In this document: piece by piece, positions 1 through 8,929 of the stretch
Position numbering within the stretch: position 1 is the stretch's first letter
Layout: each line of letters opens with the position of its first letter
Notes under the pieces: generated by a model
Seen by the model: only the letters and a program-made list of their open reading frames with translations
Told to the model about the DNA's origin: nothing
Databases searched by the model: none
Source of the DNA: Algimonas arctica
Lineage (GTDB): Bacteria > Pseudomonadota > Alphaproteobacteria > Caulobacterales > Maricaulaceae
Assembly (NCBI RefSeq): GCF_014652695.1
Contig: NZ_BMZH01000012.1
Location: 23,636 to 87,635 of the forward strand
Direction of reading: 5' to 3'
DNA: 64,000 nt
Made by a program: the position numbers and the translations under genes

Positions 1-1
1 G

Positions 2-1672
2 GATCGTCGTCAGATGATCTTTAATGGAACGATGACGTTCACGCTGCCGATCCTTGATCTTCGTGTCGGCGACCGTCTTGAAATTGCGTATACAAAGGCT
101 GGGCGAAACCCTGCGATTGGGATGGGATATTTGTCCCGCGAGACATTTGCCACGACGACTGAGATTAAGCGGAGCGTTTACCGCATTTCCTTTGGTCCGG
201 GTGTCCCGATTGAAACGCAGACCTTTAATGACCCTGTCGACCCGCAGCGGTCCGTTGAAAATGGTTGGACGGTTTTTTTATGGGACGCGCCCGACCCGAA
301 AGCGCCCGACTATGATCGCGATACGCCGGATTGGACCTACACGCGCCCCACATTTGAGGCGTCTAACTTCGGTAGCTGGTCTGAAGTCGGAGAGCTGTTC
401 AAACCTTATTACGATGTGTCTGATGCAGACCGTGAGGCTGTGCGGAATATCGTGGCAGACATAGCGGCGGACCATGCCGAGCCTAAAGCCCGTGCCAAGG
501 CGGCGCTCGATTGGGTGCAGACTCATATTCGCTATGTCGGATTAGAAATTGGCGAAGGCGGGTTTGTTCCGCGTCCACCCGCGCGCGTGCTGCGTCGCCG
601 CTTTGGGGATTGCAAGGATGTGACCTTTTTATTGCTGACGCTCTTGGATGGATTGGACGTGTCCGCAGACCCCGTATTGGTTAATCTTGATGAACGGGGG
701 GGCGAATTCAAAGGGCTCGCCAACCCTTATGCCTTTGATCACATTATGGTAGTCGCCGACGTAAATGACGCGCTCTATCCGATGGATGCCACCCGCAATC
801 CACAACTCGGGACGCTCGACACGATGGAAAAAGGCGACATTGAATTTGGGTTGCGGATGAGCGTGGACGGATCCGTCGTAACTCGCCTTCCGCAATCAGA
901 TTACGACGTGCGGGAACTGATTACAGAACGGTTCGACCTGATCGCGGAACCCGGAACAATTCTCTATGATTTGACCTATCGGGAATATGGCGAAGACGCA
1001 GATGTTACATTGGCTTGGATTGTGCGCGAAGGGGAAGAGGGTGTGCATGAGAGCTTTGTTCGCTATCTTGCGGACATATATCCGACGTTAGAAAAAGAGG
1101 GCGACTTGGCGTGGACGTCCAATGATGCAGAGGCGTGGACAGAGCTGAAGATGCGCTTTCGTCTTCCGGGTTATACGTCCGATGACCGTCGGTCATTAAA
1201 CACCCGCGCCTTTCAATTACTGGCGGCGACCCCGAATTTTGAGGGTGGCACCCGCGTGGCCCCTTTTGCGTTGGAGCACCCTAGGCATATTCACCAAATT
1301 CGGGAATATGTAGTCAATGATGATTATGATTTCGACGCGCGTACTCGCACAGTAGAAACAGACTCCTTCCGTTTTTCCTATGATGAAACTTATGAAAACG
1401 CTCTGTTTCGCGAAGATTACCGCTGGCAAAGCAAGCTGGATCATATCAAAGCCAAAGACTTTGAAGACGACATGGCGAAAATCGATAAGCTTCAGGACTG
1501 GAGCTATTCGACGATCAATCTGTCGTTTGACGAGGAGGGGGGCGTCAGTGCGACGTCCATGTCCGCATCGGCCCTCTGGCTCGGATGGCTGGTCCTGATT
1601 GGATTCCCCATCGCAATCGTCTCTCTTATTCGCCGGTCAAATCGACGTGAGCGCGCCGTATCAGTCGATTGA
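2..1672 (+). CDS. DUF3857/transglutaminase-like protein, N-terminus cut by window edge
   Basis: The frame is open from the first bases of the window and the first in-frame ATG is at 14, so the true start probably lies upstream. Numbering from that ATG, a transglutaminase-like core is visible: Cys200 in GDCKD, His243 in FDHIMV and Asp258 in PMDAT form the expected Cys-His-Asp triad. The stretch before it resembles the end of a DUF3857 beta domain, the usual partner in this family. A single hydrophobic segment close to the C-terminus (about residues 520-540), followed by RRSNRR, suggests anchoring in the inner membrane with the catalytic part in the periplasm. Substrate unknown; such proteins are thought to act as proteases or crosslinkers. 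Family assignment is firm, function is not. Confidence 0.8.
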   Translation, partial: DRRQMIFNGTMTFTLPILDLRVGDRLEIAYTKAGRNPAIGMGYLSRETFATTTEIKRSVYRISFGPGVPIETQTFNDPVDPQRSVENGWTVFLWDAPDPKAPDYDRDTPDWTYTRPTFEASNFGSWSEVGELFKPYYDVSDADREAVRNIVADIAADHAEPKARAKAALDWVQTHIRYVGLEIGEGGFVPRPPARVLRRRFGDCKDVTFLLLTLLDGLDVSADPVLVNLDERGGEFKGLANPYAFDHIMVVADVNDALYPMDATRNPQLGTLDTMEKGDIEFGLRMSVDGSVVTRLPQSDYDVRELITERFDLIAEPGTILYDLTYREYGEDADVTLAWIVREGEEGVHESFVRYLADIYPTLEKEGDLAWTSNDAEAWTELKMRFRLPGYTSDDRRSLNTRAFQLLAATPNFEGGTRVAPFALEHPRHIHQIREYVVNDDYDFDARTRTVETDSFRFSYDETYENALFREDYRWQSKLDHIKAKDFEDDMAKIDKLQDWSYSTINLSFDEEGGVSATSMSASALWLGWLVLIGFPIAIVSLIRRSNRRERAVSVD

Positions 1673-1730
1673 TATCATGCTGGCTGAGCCTTAAGTCTGC
1701 TCTATAAAATGTGTCAGAGGGATTGGTGAT

Positions 1731-2915
1731 ATGGACGATATTCAGAATGTTGAGGCCACGCACGCCCCCGTCCCAAAAACAAGCGTAAGGGATGATGTTA
1801 AGGACCGTTATAGCGCGGGCGCGCAGGCCGTTGAAGCGGCCCTGTGCTGTCCTATCGATTATGACCCGCAATATTTGAAAATTATCCCGCAAGACGTTCT
1901 CGACCGCGACTATGGGTGCGGCGACCCCAGCCGTTATGTTCGCCCTGGCGATACGGTTTTAGACCTTGGGTCTGGCGGAGGAAAAATCTGTTTCATCGCG
2001 TCGCAAATTGTCGGCGCCGCGGGTCGCGTCATCGGGGTTGATATGACCGATGACATGTTGGCTCTGGCCAAGGACAATGCTCCCCTTATTGCTGACCGCG
2101 TGGGCTACGCCAATGTCGAGTTTCGACGCGGTCATATTGAAGATCTGAAGCTTGATTTGGACCAACTTAATCTTTGGCTCGCGGATAATCCGGTCACGGA
2201 TGCGAACGGCGTTGCCGCGATGGACGCTGAAATAGGGCGCTTGAAAACAGAGTTGCCTATGATCCCGGACAATAGTGTCGATGTGATCGTCTCTAATTGC
2301 GTGCTCAATCTTGTTTCCGACTCAAAGAAGAAGCAGCTTTTTGCGGAGATGTTCCGTGTGTTAAAAGTGGGCGGCCGCATCGCCGTGTCCGATATTGTTT
2401 CGGACGAAGACAGTCCGGACGCGATGAAAAACGACGCGCGGCTTTGGTCGGGCTGTATCAGTGGCGCGTTGCGCGAAGATCATTTTGGCGAAGCGCTGGA
2501 AGAGGCGGGATTTCACGGCGTCACGCTCGATAAATGGGACGCAGAACCGTGGCAGATTGTCGAAGGCATCGAGTTCCGGTCTGCGACCTATTTGGCGTAT
2601 AAAGGCAAGCAGGGGGAGTGTCTGGAGAAGAACCAAGCTGTGATCTACAAAGGCCCGTGGCGTCATGTGCAGGACGATGATGGCCATGTGTTCCGCCGCG
2701 GGGAACGCTCAGCGGTCTGCGCCAAGACCTTCGCGCTTATGCAGCGCGAACCCTATGCGGATCAATTTTACTGTCTTGAGCCTTCTGTCCCAGTGGTCGA
2801 TCGGATCGCGTGGCCAACTGACGATTGCGGAGTGCGCCGCCGTGATCCACAAGAAACAAAGCAGGGCGCGCCGAAGCGAACGACGGATCCATCGCAAGGC
2901 GCGAGTTGCTGTTAG
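1731..2915 (+). CDS. arsM: Arsenite S-adenosylmethionine methyltransferase
   Basis: A class I SAM-dependent methyltransferase of 394 residues. The SAM motif LDLGSGGG lies at 77-84. The three cysteines that bind As(III) in ArsM proteins are in their family contexts: Cys63 in DYGCGDP, Cys190 in SNCVLNLV and Cys242 in SGCISGAL. An extra CC pair (39-40) and a C-terminal CC (393-394) add possible thiol ligands. The enzyme would methylate trivalent arsenic in the cytoplasm, giving mono- and dimethylated species. No arsR, arsC, arsB or arsenosugar radical-SAM gene is adjacent, so regulation is not visible here. The 3' end overlaps the stop region of the convergent ppc gene by 4 nt. Confidence 0.88.
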   Translation: MDDIQNVEATHAPVPKTSVRDDVKDRYSAGAQAVEAALCCPIDYDPQYLKIIPQDVLDRDYGCGDPSRYVRPGDTVLDLGSGGGKICFIASQIVGAAGRVIGVDMTDDMLALAKDNAPLIADRVGYANVEFRRGHIEDLKLDLDQLNLWLADNPVTDANGVAAMDAEIGRLKTELPMIPDNSVDVIVSNCVLNLVSDSKKKQLFAEMFRVLKVGGRIAVSDIVSDEDSPDAMKNDARLWSGCISGALREDHFGEALEEAGFHGVTLDKWDAEPWQIVEGIEFRSATYLAYKGKQGECLEKNQAVIYKGPWRHVQDDDGHVFRRGERSAVCAKTFALMQREPYADQFYCLEPSVPVVDRIAWPTDDCGVRRRDPQETKQGAPKRTTDPSQGASCC

Positions 2916-5710
2916 CCAAACGCATCATAATGATGGGTCACGGCCACCGTTATCTGCCGCGCTAAATCGCGCGCCCGGCTGAGCGGTTTAATGATTTCAT
3001 CTGCAATGTGCGGGAAACCTGAACTGTCGGGCAAGTCTGTTTGCTCGGTTAATTGACGTGTCCAATCCAGCGAGGGTTTGCTGGCGGGATAGCGGCTTTC
3101 CAGATCATCAATGATACCATCAATTTGGAATGTTTGCAGACGTTGCAGCACAGAAAGGCGCGATGTTTCAGAGTCAGACACAACGGGCAGTTCCGTCGCC
3201 AAAATCATCATCTTCATGACAACGGCTAATCGTAGCGCATGCAGCAATTCCAGAACCTCTCCGGATGATGACTGACACTCAAACCGACGTCGCGTGTCCA
3301 AAACGTCGAGCCGCAATCGGTTCGTCAAATCCATGATTTGTGAGCGCCATGGGCTCGTCATCAACGTATCAGCAACGATGGCAGAGCGGTCCGCCAACAT
3401 AGGCTCTTCGCCCGATAGCGCCCGGGCAATCCAGAAACCCGGATCAAATAAACGGCCATAGCTGGTCAGGATCGACAGGTTGGTTCGGCACATCGTCGTG
3501 GCGACCAATTGGAAAATTGATTGCGCGCGGGCCGAGTTTTCCAGCAAATTATCGAATTTTTCCGGATCTATCGAGGCGGCACGACCGACCCCGTAAAACA
3601 GGTTCGCGGGGCAGCCGAACTGCTGCAAAATAGCATTATGTGGAATGGCGCGCAGCTGGCGCGGATCAAACGTGTCGGCGCCGCTGGCCGACTTGGCGCG
3701 TTTCACAGCCCGTGAGCCCGTCGGGATCAACAGGTTCTGACCGAACCCACCCAAAATGGTGACATAATCCGGATCATCATAGAGCTTTTCCTGTGCGTTC
3801 TGAATGGTCCGGTAGAGATCCCAAGAAAAATCACGCTCCGTATAGAATGGATCGTTTTCGGCCTCTGTGCGGTCCGCAAACCGCGCGTCGATAAGGCTGA
3901 GCACGGTCGCGTCAGAGAGCGCTTGTGATTGGAACCAAAGAAAGCCGTCTCCGCCTTGAAAGCTGGTTTCGTGGCGCAAAGAAATATCGCGTTTTTCAAA
4001 CTGACGGATGGCATAGGGGCTCATCGCATAATCGACGCGTTGGCCGACTGTTCCGGGGTGGCCACCCCGGCCGAGGCCTTCGCCATGTGTATTGAATACG
4101 ATGGCGGTCACGTCGGACATATCTGCCTTGGCTAACTCGCTGGCGAGTTGGCTTTGCACGCGCTCAATCGCCAAAGTTGCTGGAAGTTGCCCCATAAAGC
4201 GACCTGCGTCAGAGAAACCCGTCTGAACCGCAAACACGCCGCGCGCTTTGACATAATCGCGATAGGCCGGGTTCTCGAGCATTTTACCGATGATCCGACC
4301 CCCATTATTGAGGGCATCGGATGTCTCAAACAAAGGCGAAATGTCGATATGGTCCTCAAGCCCGTAAAGCTTGGCCAAATAGAGCGCGCCAAGGGGAACA
4401 AGGCTGTCTTCCGTCTCTGCGATCAACAGACGGATGGGCGTTTCAGAATCGATATATTTGTAAATTTGCGCGCTAAGGATCATTTTCTCATGCGCGGTCG
4501 AGCGTTCTAAGGCGAGGCTCGCGAAATTGACGGGACGCGCGGTTGTGGCCAGGGTCATTTCTGTGGCGCGGCGCAGTAAGGTGCGTTGATCCGACGTATT
4601 GTCTTTCAACCCAAACGCGGCGCGCATGGCCGCATTAATGTGCCGGGCATTCACGCGGAAGTGGATACGAGCCGTGCCGAGGCCAAAGGCTTTCATACGG
4701 GCTTTTAAAGTCAGAATATCGAGCGCGAGATCATCACTTGCAGTCTCGCAGGCTTGATCGAGTATCGTGCTTAAACCTTCAGTCGATAGAAGTCGTCGAT
4801 CCGATTGCCGGGTGAGGTTATTCGCCGCTGCAACAAGGTTTTCCGGGGCATTCAGATTGGTTTCAAACAAAGTCAGATCGCGTCGGGCTGAAATTAATCC
4901 GTCCTGCAACCGTTCTGCTAAGGCGGAGAGGTTTGCGCCATTGGCGGTGAGAGTCTCGGCCTGTTCGAGATAGCGCGCGATTTGGTCGCGTTTCTCAGAG
5001 AGGCGAAGCCGTAGCGCGTCGCCCCAGCTAATATCTGTGCGGCCATCGATGTCGTAGCCGACCCAGCTATAAGCGTCCGCGAGGTGCGGGGTGAGGGCAG
5101 TCCATTGGTTTGGGAATTTCGCTTTCGCGACACGCAGCACGATTTGGTTGAGTGTGTCGAGTGCCGCCTGAATGCGCGTAAGCGTAGCCTGCGTATCCTC
5201 ATGTTCTTCGAGCAGAGTCGGCGCACGTTTTGGCAGGTAGGGAAATGTTTTCAGCGCGTCTACGCTGGCCGTCGGCGTTTCTTTTGCCGACGCAATATCG
5301 CCCAACGTATTGCGGATGTCGCGGGATAGCGAGAAAGTCGGGTGCGCGGTTAATACGATGCCTGATGCCGGCGCTTCGGCCCATGCTTTGAACGCGTCCC
5401 AGCCCTCTTTCGCTTTCGCTTGAGAAACGGCTGATATCGAGGCGCGTAGGGCGTCGATGCGGTCCAAGCCGGCGCGCTCACGCAGTCTTCGGGCGCGATC
5501 AATGGCCGCTTCATCAGAGAGCTGTTTGACCAAGGCTTCAATATCACGAAATGCGATGGAGCGGTCTTCGACTTCGCGTGAAATATCATAGGCCAACCGT
5601 TTGACAGGATTGGCCTGCGGATCGGACTTTAATCCATCTGCATGGGCTTTAAGTTGTGCGGATAGCCGCGCTCTGAGCTCTGTAAGGGTCTCGCGTTTGT
5701 AAGTTGTCAT
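2912..5710 (-). CDS. ppc: Phosphoenolpyruvate carboxylase, divergent
   Basis: 932 residues, the usual PEPC length. The catalytic-histidine motif is clear (VLTAHPTF, His123), and GYDIDGRTD, GEGLGRGGHPG and LRAIPHNA correspond to the family's GGDRDGN, GRGGxxGRGG and LRAIPW motifs. Several canonical positions differ: the first arginine of the glycine-rich loop is Glu, and the lysine-containing GYSDSxKD motif is replaced by GFSDAGRF. The chain ends in glycine as PEPCs do. Predicted role is anaplerotic: PEP plus bicarbonate to oxaloacetate. The start lies 1 nt after the gap stop, so gap and ppc form an operon that shares the operator at 6748-6761. Identity as a PEPC homologue is good; full activity and allosteric control need testing because of the changed motifs. 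Confidence 0.85.
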   Translation of the reverse strand: MTTYKRETLTELRARLSAQLKAHADGLKSDPQANPVKRLAYDISREVEDRSIAFRDIEALVKQLSDEAAIDRARRLRERAGLDRIDALRASISAVSQAKAKEGWDAFKAWAEAPASGIVLTAHPTFSLSRDIRNTLGDIASAKETPTASVDALKTFPYLPKRAPTLLEEHEDTQATLTRIQAALDTLNQIVLRVAKAKFPNQWTALTPHLADAYSWVGYDIDGRTDISWGDALRLRLSEKRDQIARYLEQAETLTANGANLSALAERLQDGLISARRDLTLFETNLNAPENLVAAANNLTRQSDRRLLSTEGLSTILDQACETASDDLALDILTLKARMKAFGLGTARIHFRVNARHINAAMRAAFGLKDNTSDQRTLLRRATEMTLATTARPVNFASLALERSTAHEKMILSAQIYKYIDSETPIRLLIAETEDSLVPLGALYLAKLYGLEDHIDISPLFETSDALNNGGRIIGKMLENPAYRDYVKARGVFAVQTGFSDAGRFMGQLPATLAIERVQSQLASELAKADMSDVTAIVFNTHGEGLGRGGHPGTVGQRVDYAMSPYAIRQFEKRDISLRHETSFQGGDGFLWFQSQALSDATVLSLIDARFADRTEAENDPFYTERDFSWDLYRTIQNAQEKLYDDPDYVTILGGFGQNLLIPTGSRAVKRAKSASGADTFDPRQLRAIPHNAILQQFGCPANLFYGVGRAASIDPEKFDNLLENSARAQSIFQLVATTMCRTNLSILTSYGRLFDPGFWIARALSGEEPMLADRSAIVADTLMTSPWRSQIMDLTNRLRLDVLDTRRRFECQSSSGEVLELLHALRLAVVMKMMILATELPVVSDSETSRLSVLQRLQTFQIDGIIDDLESRYPASKPSLDWTRQLTEQTDLPDSSGFPHIADEIIKPLSRARDLARQITVAVTHHYDAFG

Positions 5711-5711
5711 T

Positions 5712-6719
5712 CTAAAGGAACTTGGCCATCACGGCGGCCGTGTCCAGCATCCGGTTCGAAAAACCCCACTCATTGTCATACCAGGACAAAATTCGGACCA
5801 TATTGGGGGCAGGAACCATCGTTTCTGTCGTCATTAAAGACGACGAATAGGGATCATGGTTGAAATCCGTGGAAACGGTCAGGTCGTCCACGATCTGAAG
5901 AACGCCCGGCATGGCCTCTGCGGCTTTGCGGAAGGCCGCATTCACGGCGTCAACGTCTGTGGCCTCGCGCGTGTTCACAACAAGGTCGACAACGGACACA
6001 TTGGGGGTCGGGACGCGGATCGCTTTGCCATCCAGCTTGCCTTCGAGTTCAGGCATGACCAGACCGATAGCTTTTGCGGCGCCTGTGCTGGTTGGGATCA
6101 TGGACAGGGCGGCGGCGCGCCCGCGGTTGAAATCTTTGCGGTGGACACCGTCCAGCGTTGGCTGATCGCCTGTGTAGCTATGGATCGTTGTCATGAAACC
6201 GGATTCAATTCCGAACGCGTCATTTAAAACTTTCGCGAGTGGCGCCAGGGCGTTGGTCGTGCATGACCCGTTGGACACAACATGATCGTCTGCCGTGAGG
6301 ACATCATGGTTCACACCATAAACGATGGTTTTATCGGCGTCTTTGCCGGGGGCTGAAATCAGAACCCGTTTCGCGCCAGCGGCAAGATGTTTGGCGGCTG
6401 CGTCGCGCGCGGTAAAAATGCCTGTGCATTCCATCACAATGTCAACGTTGTTATCCGCCCAATTTTGCTCTGACAGATCCCGGATTGCGGTGACTTGGAT
6501 CGGACCGTTGCCAATATCGATGGAGGTATCTGTTGATGTGATCGTGCCTGGAAAGCGACCATGCACGCTGTCATATTTCAGCAAATGCGCGAGATTTTCC
6601 GTTGAGGACAAATCATTGATGGCGACGACTTCCATGTCATCGCGACCTGATTCATGCAAAGCGCGCAAAACGTTACGACCGATCCGGCCAAAACCGTTAA
6701 TGGCAATTCTCGTGGTCAT
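5712..6719 (-). CDS. gap: Glyceraldehyde-3-phosphate dehydrogenase, type I
   Basis: 335 residues, standard GAPDH length. The N-terminal NAD-binding motif NGFGRIGR is at 8-15, and the catalytic cysteine is Cys153 in SNGSCTTNAL. It oxidises glyceraldehyde 3-phosphate to 1,3-bisphosphoglycerate in the cytoplasm (or the reverse in gluconeogenesis). It is the first gene of a two-gene operon with ppc. A perfect 14-bp palindrome ends 28 nt before the ATG and probably binds a carbohydrate-responsive repressor (see the operator entry). Confident assignment. Confidence 0.97.
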   Translation of the reverse strand: MTTRIAINGFGRIGRNVLRALHESGRDDMEVVAINDLSSTENLAHLLKYDSVHGRFPGTITSTDTSIDIGNGPIQVTAIRDLSEQNWADNNVDIVMECTGIFTARDAAAKHLAAGAKRVLISAPGKDADKTIVYGVNHDVLTADDHVVSNGSCTTNALAPLAKVLNDAFGIESGFMTTIHSYTGDQPTLDGVHRKDFNRGRAAALSMIPTSTGAAKAIGLVMPELEGKLDGKAIRVPTPNVSVVDLVVNTREATDVDAVNAAFRKAAEAMPGVLQIVDDLTVSTDFNHDPYSSSLMTTETMVPAPNMVRILSWYDNEWGFSNRMLDTAAVMAKFL

Positions 6720-6747
6720 AGGGGTGTGCTTTCGGAGGGTTTATCTT

Positions 6748-6761
6748 TGACAGCGCTGTCA
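6748..6761. promoter_or_regulatory. Palindromic operator upstream of gap-ppc
   Basis: Perfect 14-bp inverted repeat TGACAGCGCTGTCA with the central CG-containing symmetry typical of LacI-family operators. On the gap strand it is followed by AAGATAAACC, which aligns with ATTATAAGCC after the identical palindrome before the xylanase gene (56802-56815). In both cases 28 nt separate the palindrome from the start codon. The identical core and spacing argue for one regulator acting on both promoters. The regulator gene is not in the window. Confidence 0.75.
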
Positions 6762-6928
6762 TAACTGATCTTGCACGATTCTGAAAGGCCTCATCATCAG
6801 GATCGTCTCAGAGCCTGTTCATATAGGGGTATATAAGAGGGTTTTTTAATAGTCTGGGTTGTGTTGGCCAGGCGCAGACAAGCCTGATTTCGTGGCTTAT
6901 AAAACAGATAATTCGATTGGGAGACGTT

Positions 6929-7810
6929 ATGTCCATTTTCAAATGCCTTGTGGTGTCATCTGTTGTGATTCTGGCGGCCTGTGCGGACGACAGCGCTGAA
7001 TTTGAGACGTCTTCAGGTTTTGCGGCTCCCGCGCCTATGATGTCCAAATCATCAGCGCCTCAAATGGATGAGTTTGCGGGTGACGCAGGGGAGGTCGAAC
7101 AGGCCACCTATATGGCCTATCGCTACAATTACGATTTCGCTTTGCCTGTCGGGTCCGTTCCGTCTTCCATTGACCGTCACGCGCAAATCTGTCTCGATGC
7201 GGGGCCAAAGCTTTGCCAAATTATCTCGCGCTCTACGCAAGAATATAATCCCGACAACGTGTCGGCATCGCTATATTTACGCGCAGAGCCGACGTGGTTG
7301 GTTGGCTATACGCAGACGATCATGGACACAGTTGAAGGAGCCGATGGGAAAATGACATCGTCATCTGTCTCCGCCGAAGACCTGACCCGTCAAATCTTAG
7401 ATGTTGATGCCCGACTATCGGCACAGATTACCTTGCGGGAACGACTGACCGCTTTACTTGAAACAAGAGATGCATTGCTGCCGGACCTGCTTGCGCTTGA
7501 GCGGGAGTTAGCCCGGGTCCAAGCCGAAATTGAAAGCGCCACATCCAATCTAAAAGCGCTCCGCCAGCGGGTCGGCATGTCGATCGTCAATATCAATTAT
7601 CAAACCCGCAGTCGGGCCGTATCCAACTCTGCGGTGGCGCCGATTGGGCGGGCGTTAAAGCAATTCGTCGGGACTGTCTCGGAAGGCCTAGCCAGCGTGA
7701 TTACGTTCTTGGCGATGATGCTGCCGTGGTTCCTGTTGGTTATTCTGCCGGGCATCTTCAGCTTGGTCTGGCTCAAACGACGCCTGACTAAAAAATCGTC
7801 AAAATCATAA
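6929..7810 (+). CDS. DUF4349 domain lipoprotein
   Basis: An ATG at 6929, with GGGAG 6-10 nt upstream, gives a lipoprotein signal with the lipobox LAAC at about residues 15-18. An upstream in-frame TTG at 6917 is less likely. The mature part has an extracytoplasmic beta-rich region, then a long charged helix rich in Leu, Glu and Arg (about residues 150-215) that looks like a coiled coil. A C-terminal hydrophobic segment (about 245-280) ends in KRRLTKKSSKS. This is the layout of DUF4349 proteins. Function unknown; a membrane-attached envelope role is the most that can be inferred. Divergent from gap. Confidence 0.75.
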   Translation: MSIFKCLVVSSVVILAACADDSAEFETSSGFAAPAPMMSKSSAPQMDEFAGDAGEVEQATYMAYRYNYDFALPVGSVPSSIDRHAQICLDAGPKLCQIISRSTQEYNPDNVSASLYLRAEPTWLVGYTQTIMDTVEGADGKMTSSSVSAEDLTRQILDVDARLSAQITLRERLTALLETRDALLPDLLALERELARVQAEIESATSNLKALRQRVGMSIVNINYQTRSRAVSNSAVAPIGRALKQFVGTVSEGLASVITFLAMMLPWFLLVILPGIFSLVWLKRRLTKKSSKS

Positions 7811-7918
7811 GCGGCGGGTTTATATAAACCCTTCGAGTGGTCCGGTCGTATGCAAGGTCAGATTATGACCGCTTCACCTTCCGACAGACTCGACTCCATT
7901 CGCCGAAAGAACGCCGCC

Positions 7919-8884
7919 ATGAAAATCGCAATTATTGGGACGGGCATGGCGGGTCTTTCGGCGGCTCACCATTTGAGCGGCGATCACGATGTCGTTCTGT
8001 TTGATAAAAGTCGCGGCGTCGGTGGTCGCATGAGTACGCGCTATGCGGGCGCATATGAATTCGATCATGGCGCACAATATTTCACCCTCTCTGATCCTGA
8101 ATTCGAAGCCCTTGTCGATACGCTAGGCGAAGCGACTGCCCCGTGGGACAGCCGTGGGCTTTACCTCCGCGCCGGCGAAATGATGGCGGATACCGGGCGA
8201 CCACGATGGGTTGGTGCGCCGCGCATGAATGCGCTTCCGAAGGCGATGGCGAACGGCCTGAATATTCAGCTCGGACGGCGTGTCGCGCGAATTGCGGGCC
8301 AGCCGGGAGAGCTAACACTACGCTTCGAGGACAAATCGACGGACGGACCGTTTGATCGGGTCATTTGCACGGCCCCTGCGCCGCAAGCCTCCGACATATT
8401 ACCACAGCGCTCGCCATTGCAGGTTATTCTTGCCGATGTTCGGATGCACGCGTGTTTTGCGCTAATGGTAGGGTGGCTAGATCCGTTCGATCCGGGCTGG
8501 GATAGTCTACGCGTCAGTGATCTGCCGATAAGTTGGATGGCGCGCAATAGTTCCAAACAGGGCCGAGATGAGACGATTTCGACTTTGGTTGTCCATGCGG
8601 CCCCAGAGTGGTCAGATGTCCATGCAGAGGCAGATCGCGAATGGGTTCAAACCATGATGCTAGACGCTGCATCGGCTCTCTGTGGACGACCGCTCAATCA
8701 AGCGCCGCATATCGCGTTGCACCGCTGGCTCTACGCCTACGCCAATGAGGGGGTCGGACAGAATTGTCTGATTGATCCGGCCTTGGGCGTTGTTTTGGCG
8801 GGGGACTGGTGCGTCGGCGGGCGCGTCGAAGGGGCTTATATCAGCGGTCGGGCGGCGGCAAACGCCATCAATCTGTTGGGTTAA
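7919..8884 (+). CDS. FAD-dependent amine oxidase/renalase-like protein
   Basis: From the ATG at 7919 the protein starts MKIAIIGTGMAGLSAA, a textbook FAD-binding Rossmann motif at the extreme N-terminus, followed by the GG-rich VGGRMSTR signature. A C-terminal GDWCVGGRVEGAYISGR segment matches the second FAD-contact motif of this family. In-frame ATGs at 7850 and 7865 would add 18-23 non-conserved residues, so the shorter start is preferred. About 321 residues, as in proteobacterial NAD/FAD-dependent oxidoreductases of the COG3380 type. Substrate unknown. A GC-rich hairpin follows the stop codon. Confidence 0.78.
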   Translation: MKIAIIGTGMAGLSAAHHLSGDHDVVLFDKSRGVGGRMSTRYAGAYEFDHGAQYFTLSDPEFEALVDTLGEATAPWDSRGLYLRAGEMMADTGRPRWVGAPRMNALPKAMANGLNIQLGRRVARIAGQPGELTLRFEDKSTDGPFDRVICTAPAPQASDILPQRSPLQVILADVRMHACFALMVGWLDPFDPGWDSLRVSDLPISWMARNSSKQGRDETISTLVVHAAPEWSDVHAEADREWVQTMMLDAASALCGRPLNQAPHIALHRWLYAYANEGVGQNCLIDPALGVVLAGDWCVGGRVEGAYISGRAAANAINLLG

Positions 8885-8886
8885 GA

Positions 8887-8910
8887 TGAGCGCCCCAAAG
8901 GGGGCGCTCA
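8887..8910. terminator. Hairpin between convergent genes
   Basis: Perfect 10-bp stem (TGAGCGCCCC at 8887-8896, GGGGCGCTCA at 8901-8910) with a 4-nt loop, located just after the FAD oxidoreductase stop and before the end of the convergent permease-peptidase gene. It lacks a clear T-tract on either strand, so it may act as a weak bidirectional terminator or as an mRNA 3'-end stabiliser. Confidence 0.5.
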
Positions 8911-8929
8911 GTCTATCGTTAGTCTGTGC

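Noticed and set aside
6989..6998. Third copy of the operator (GACAGCGCTG)
   Set aside because: Only 10 of 14 bases match, the palindrome is broken, and it lies inside the DUF4349 gene.
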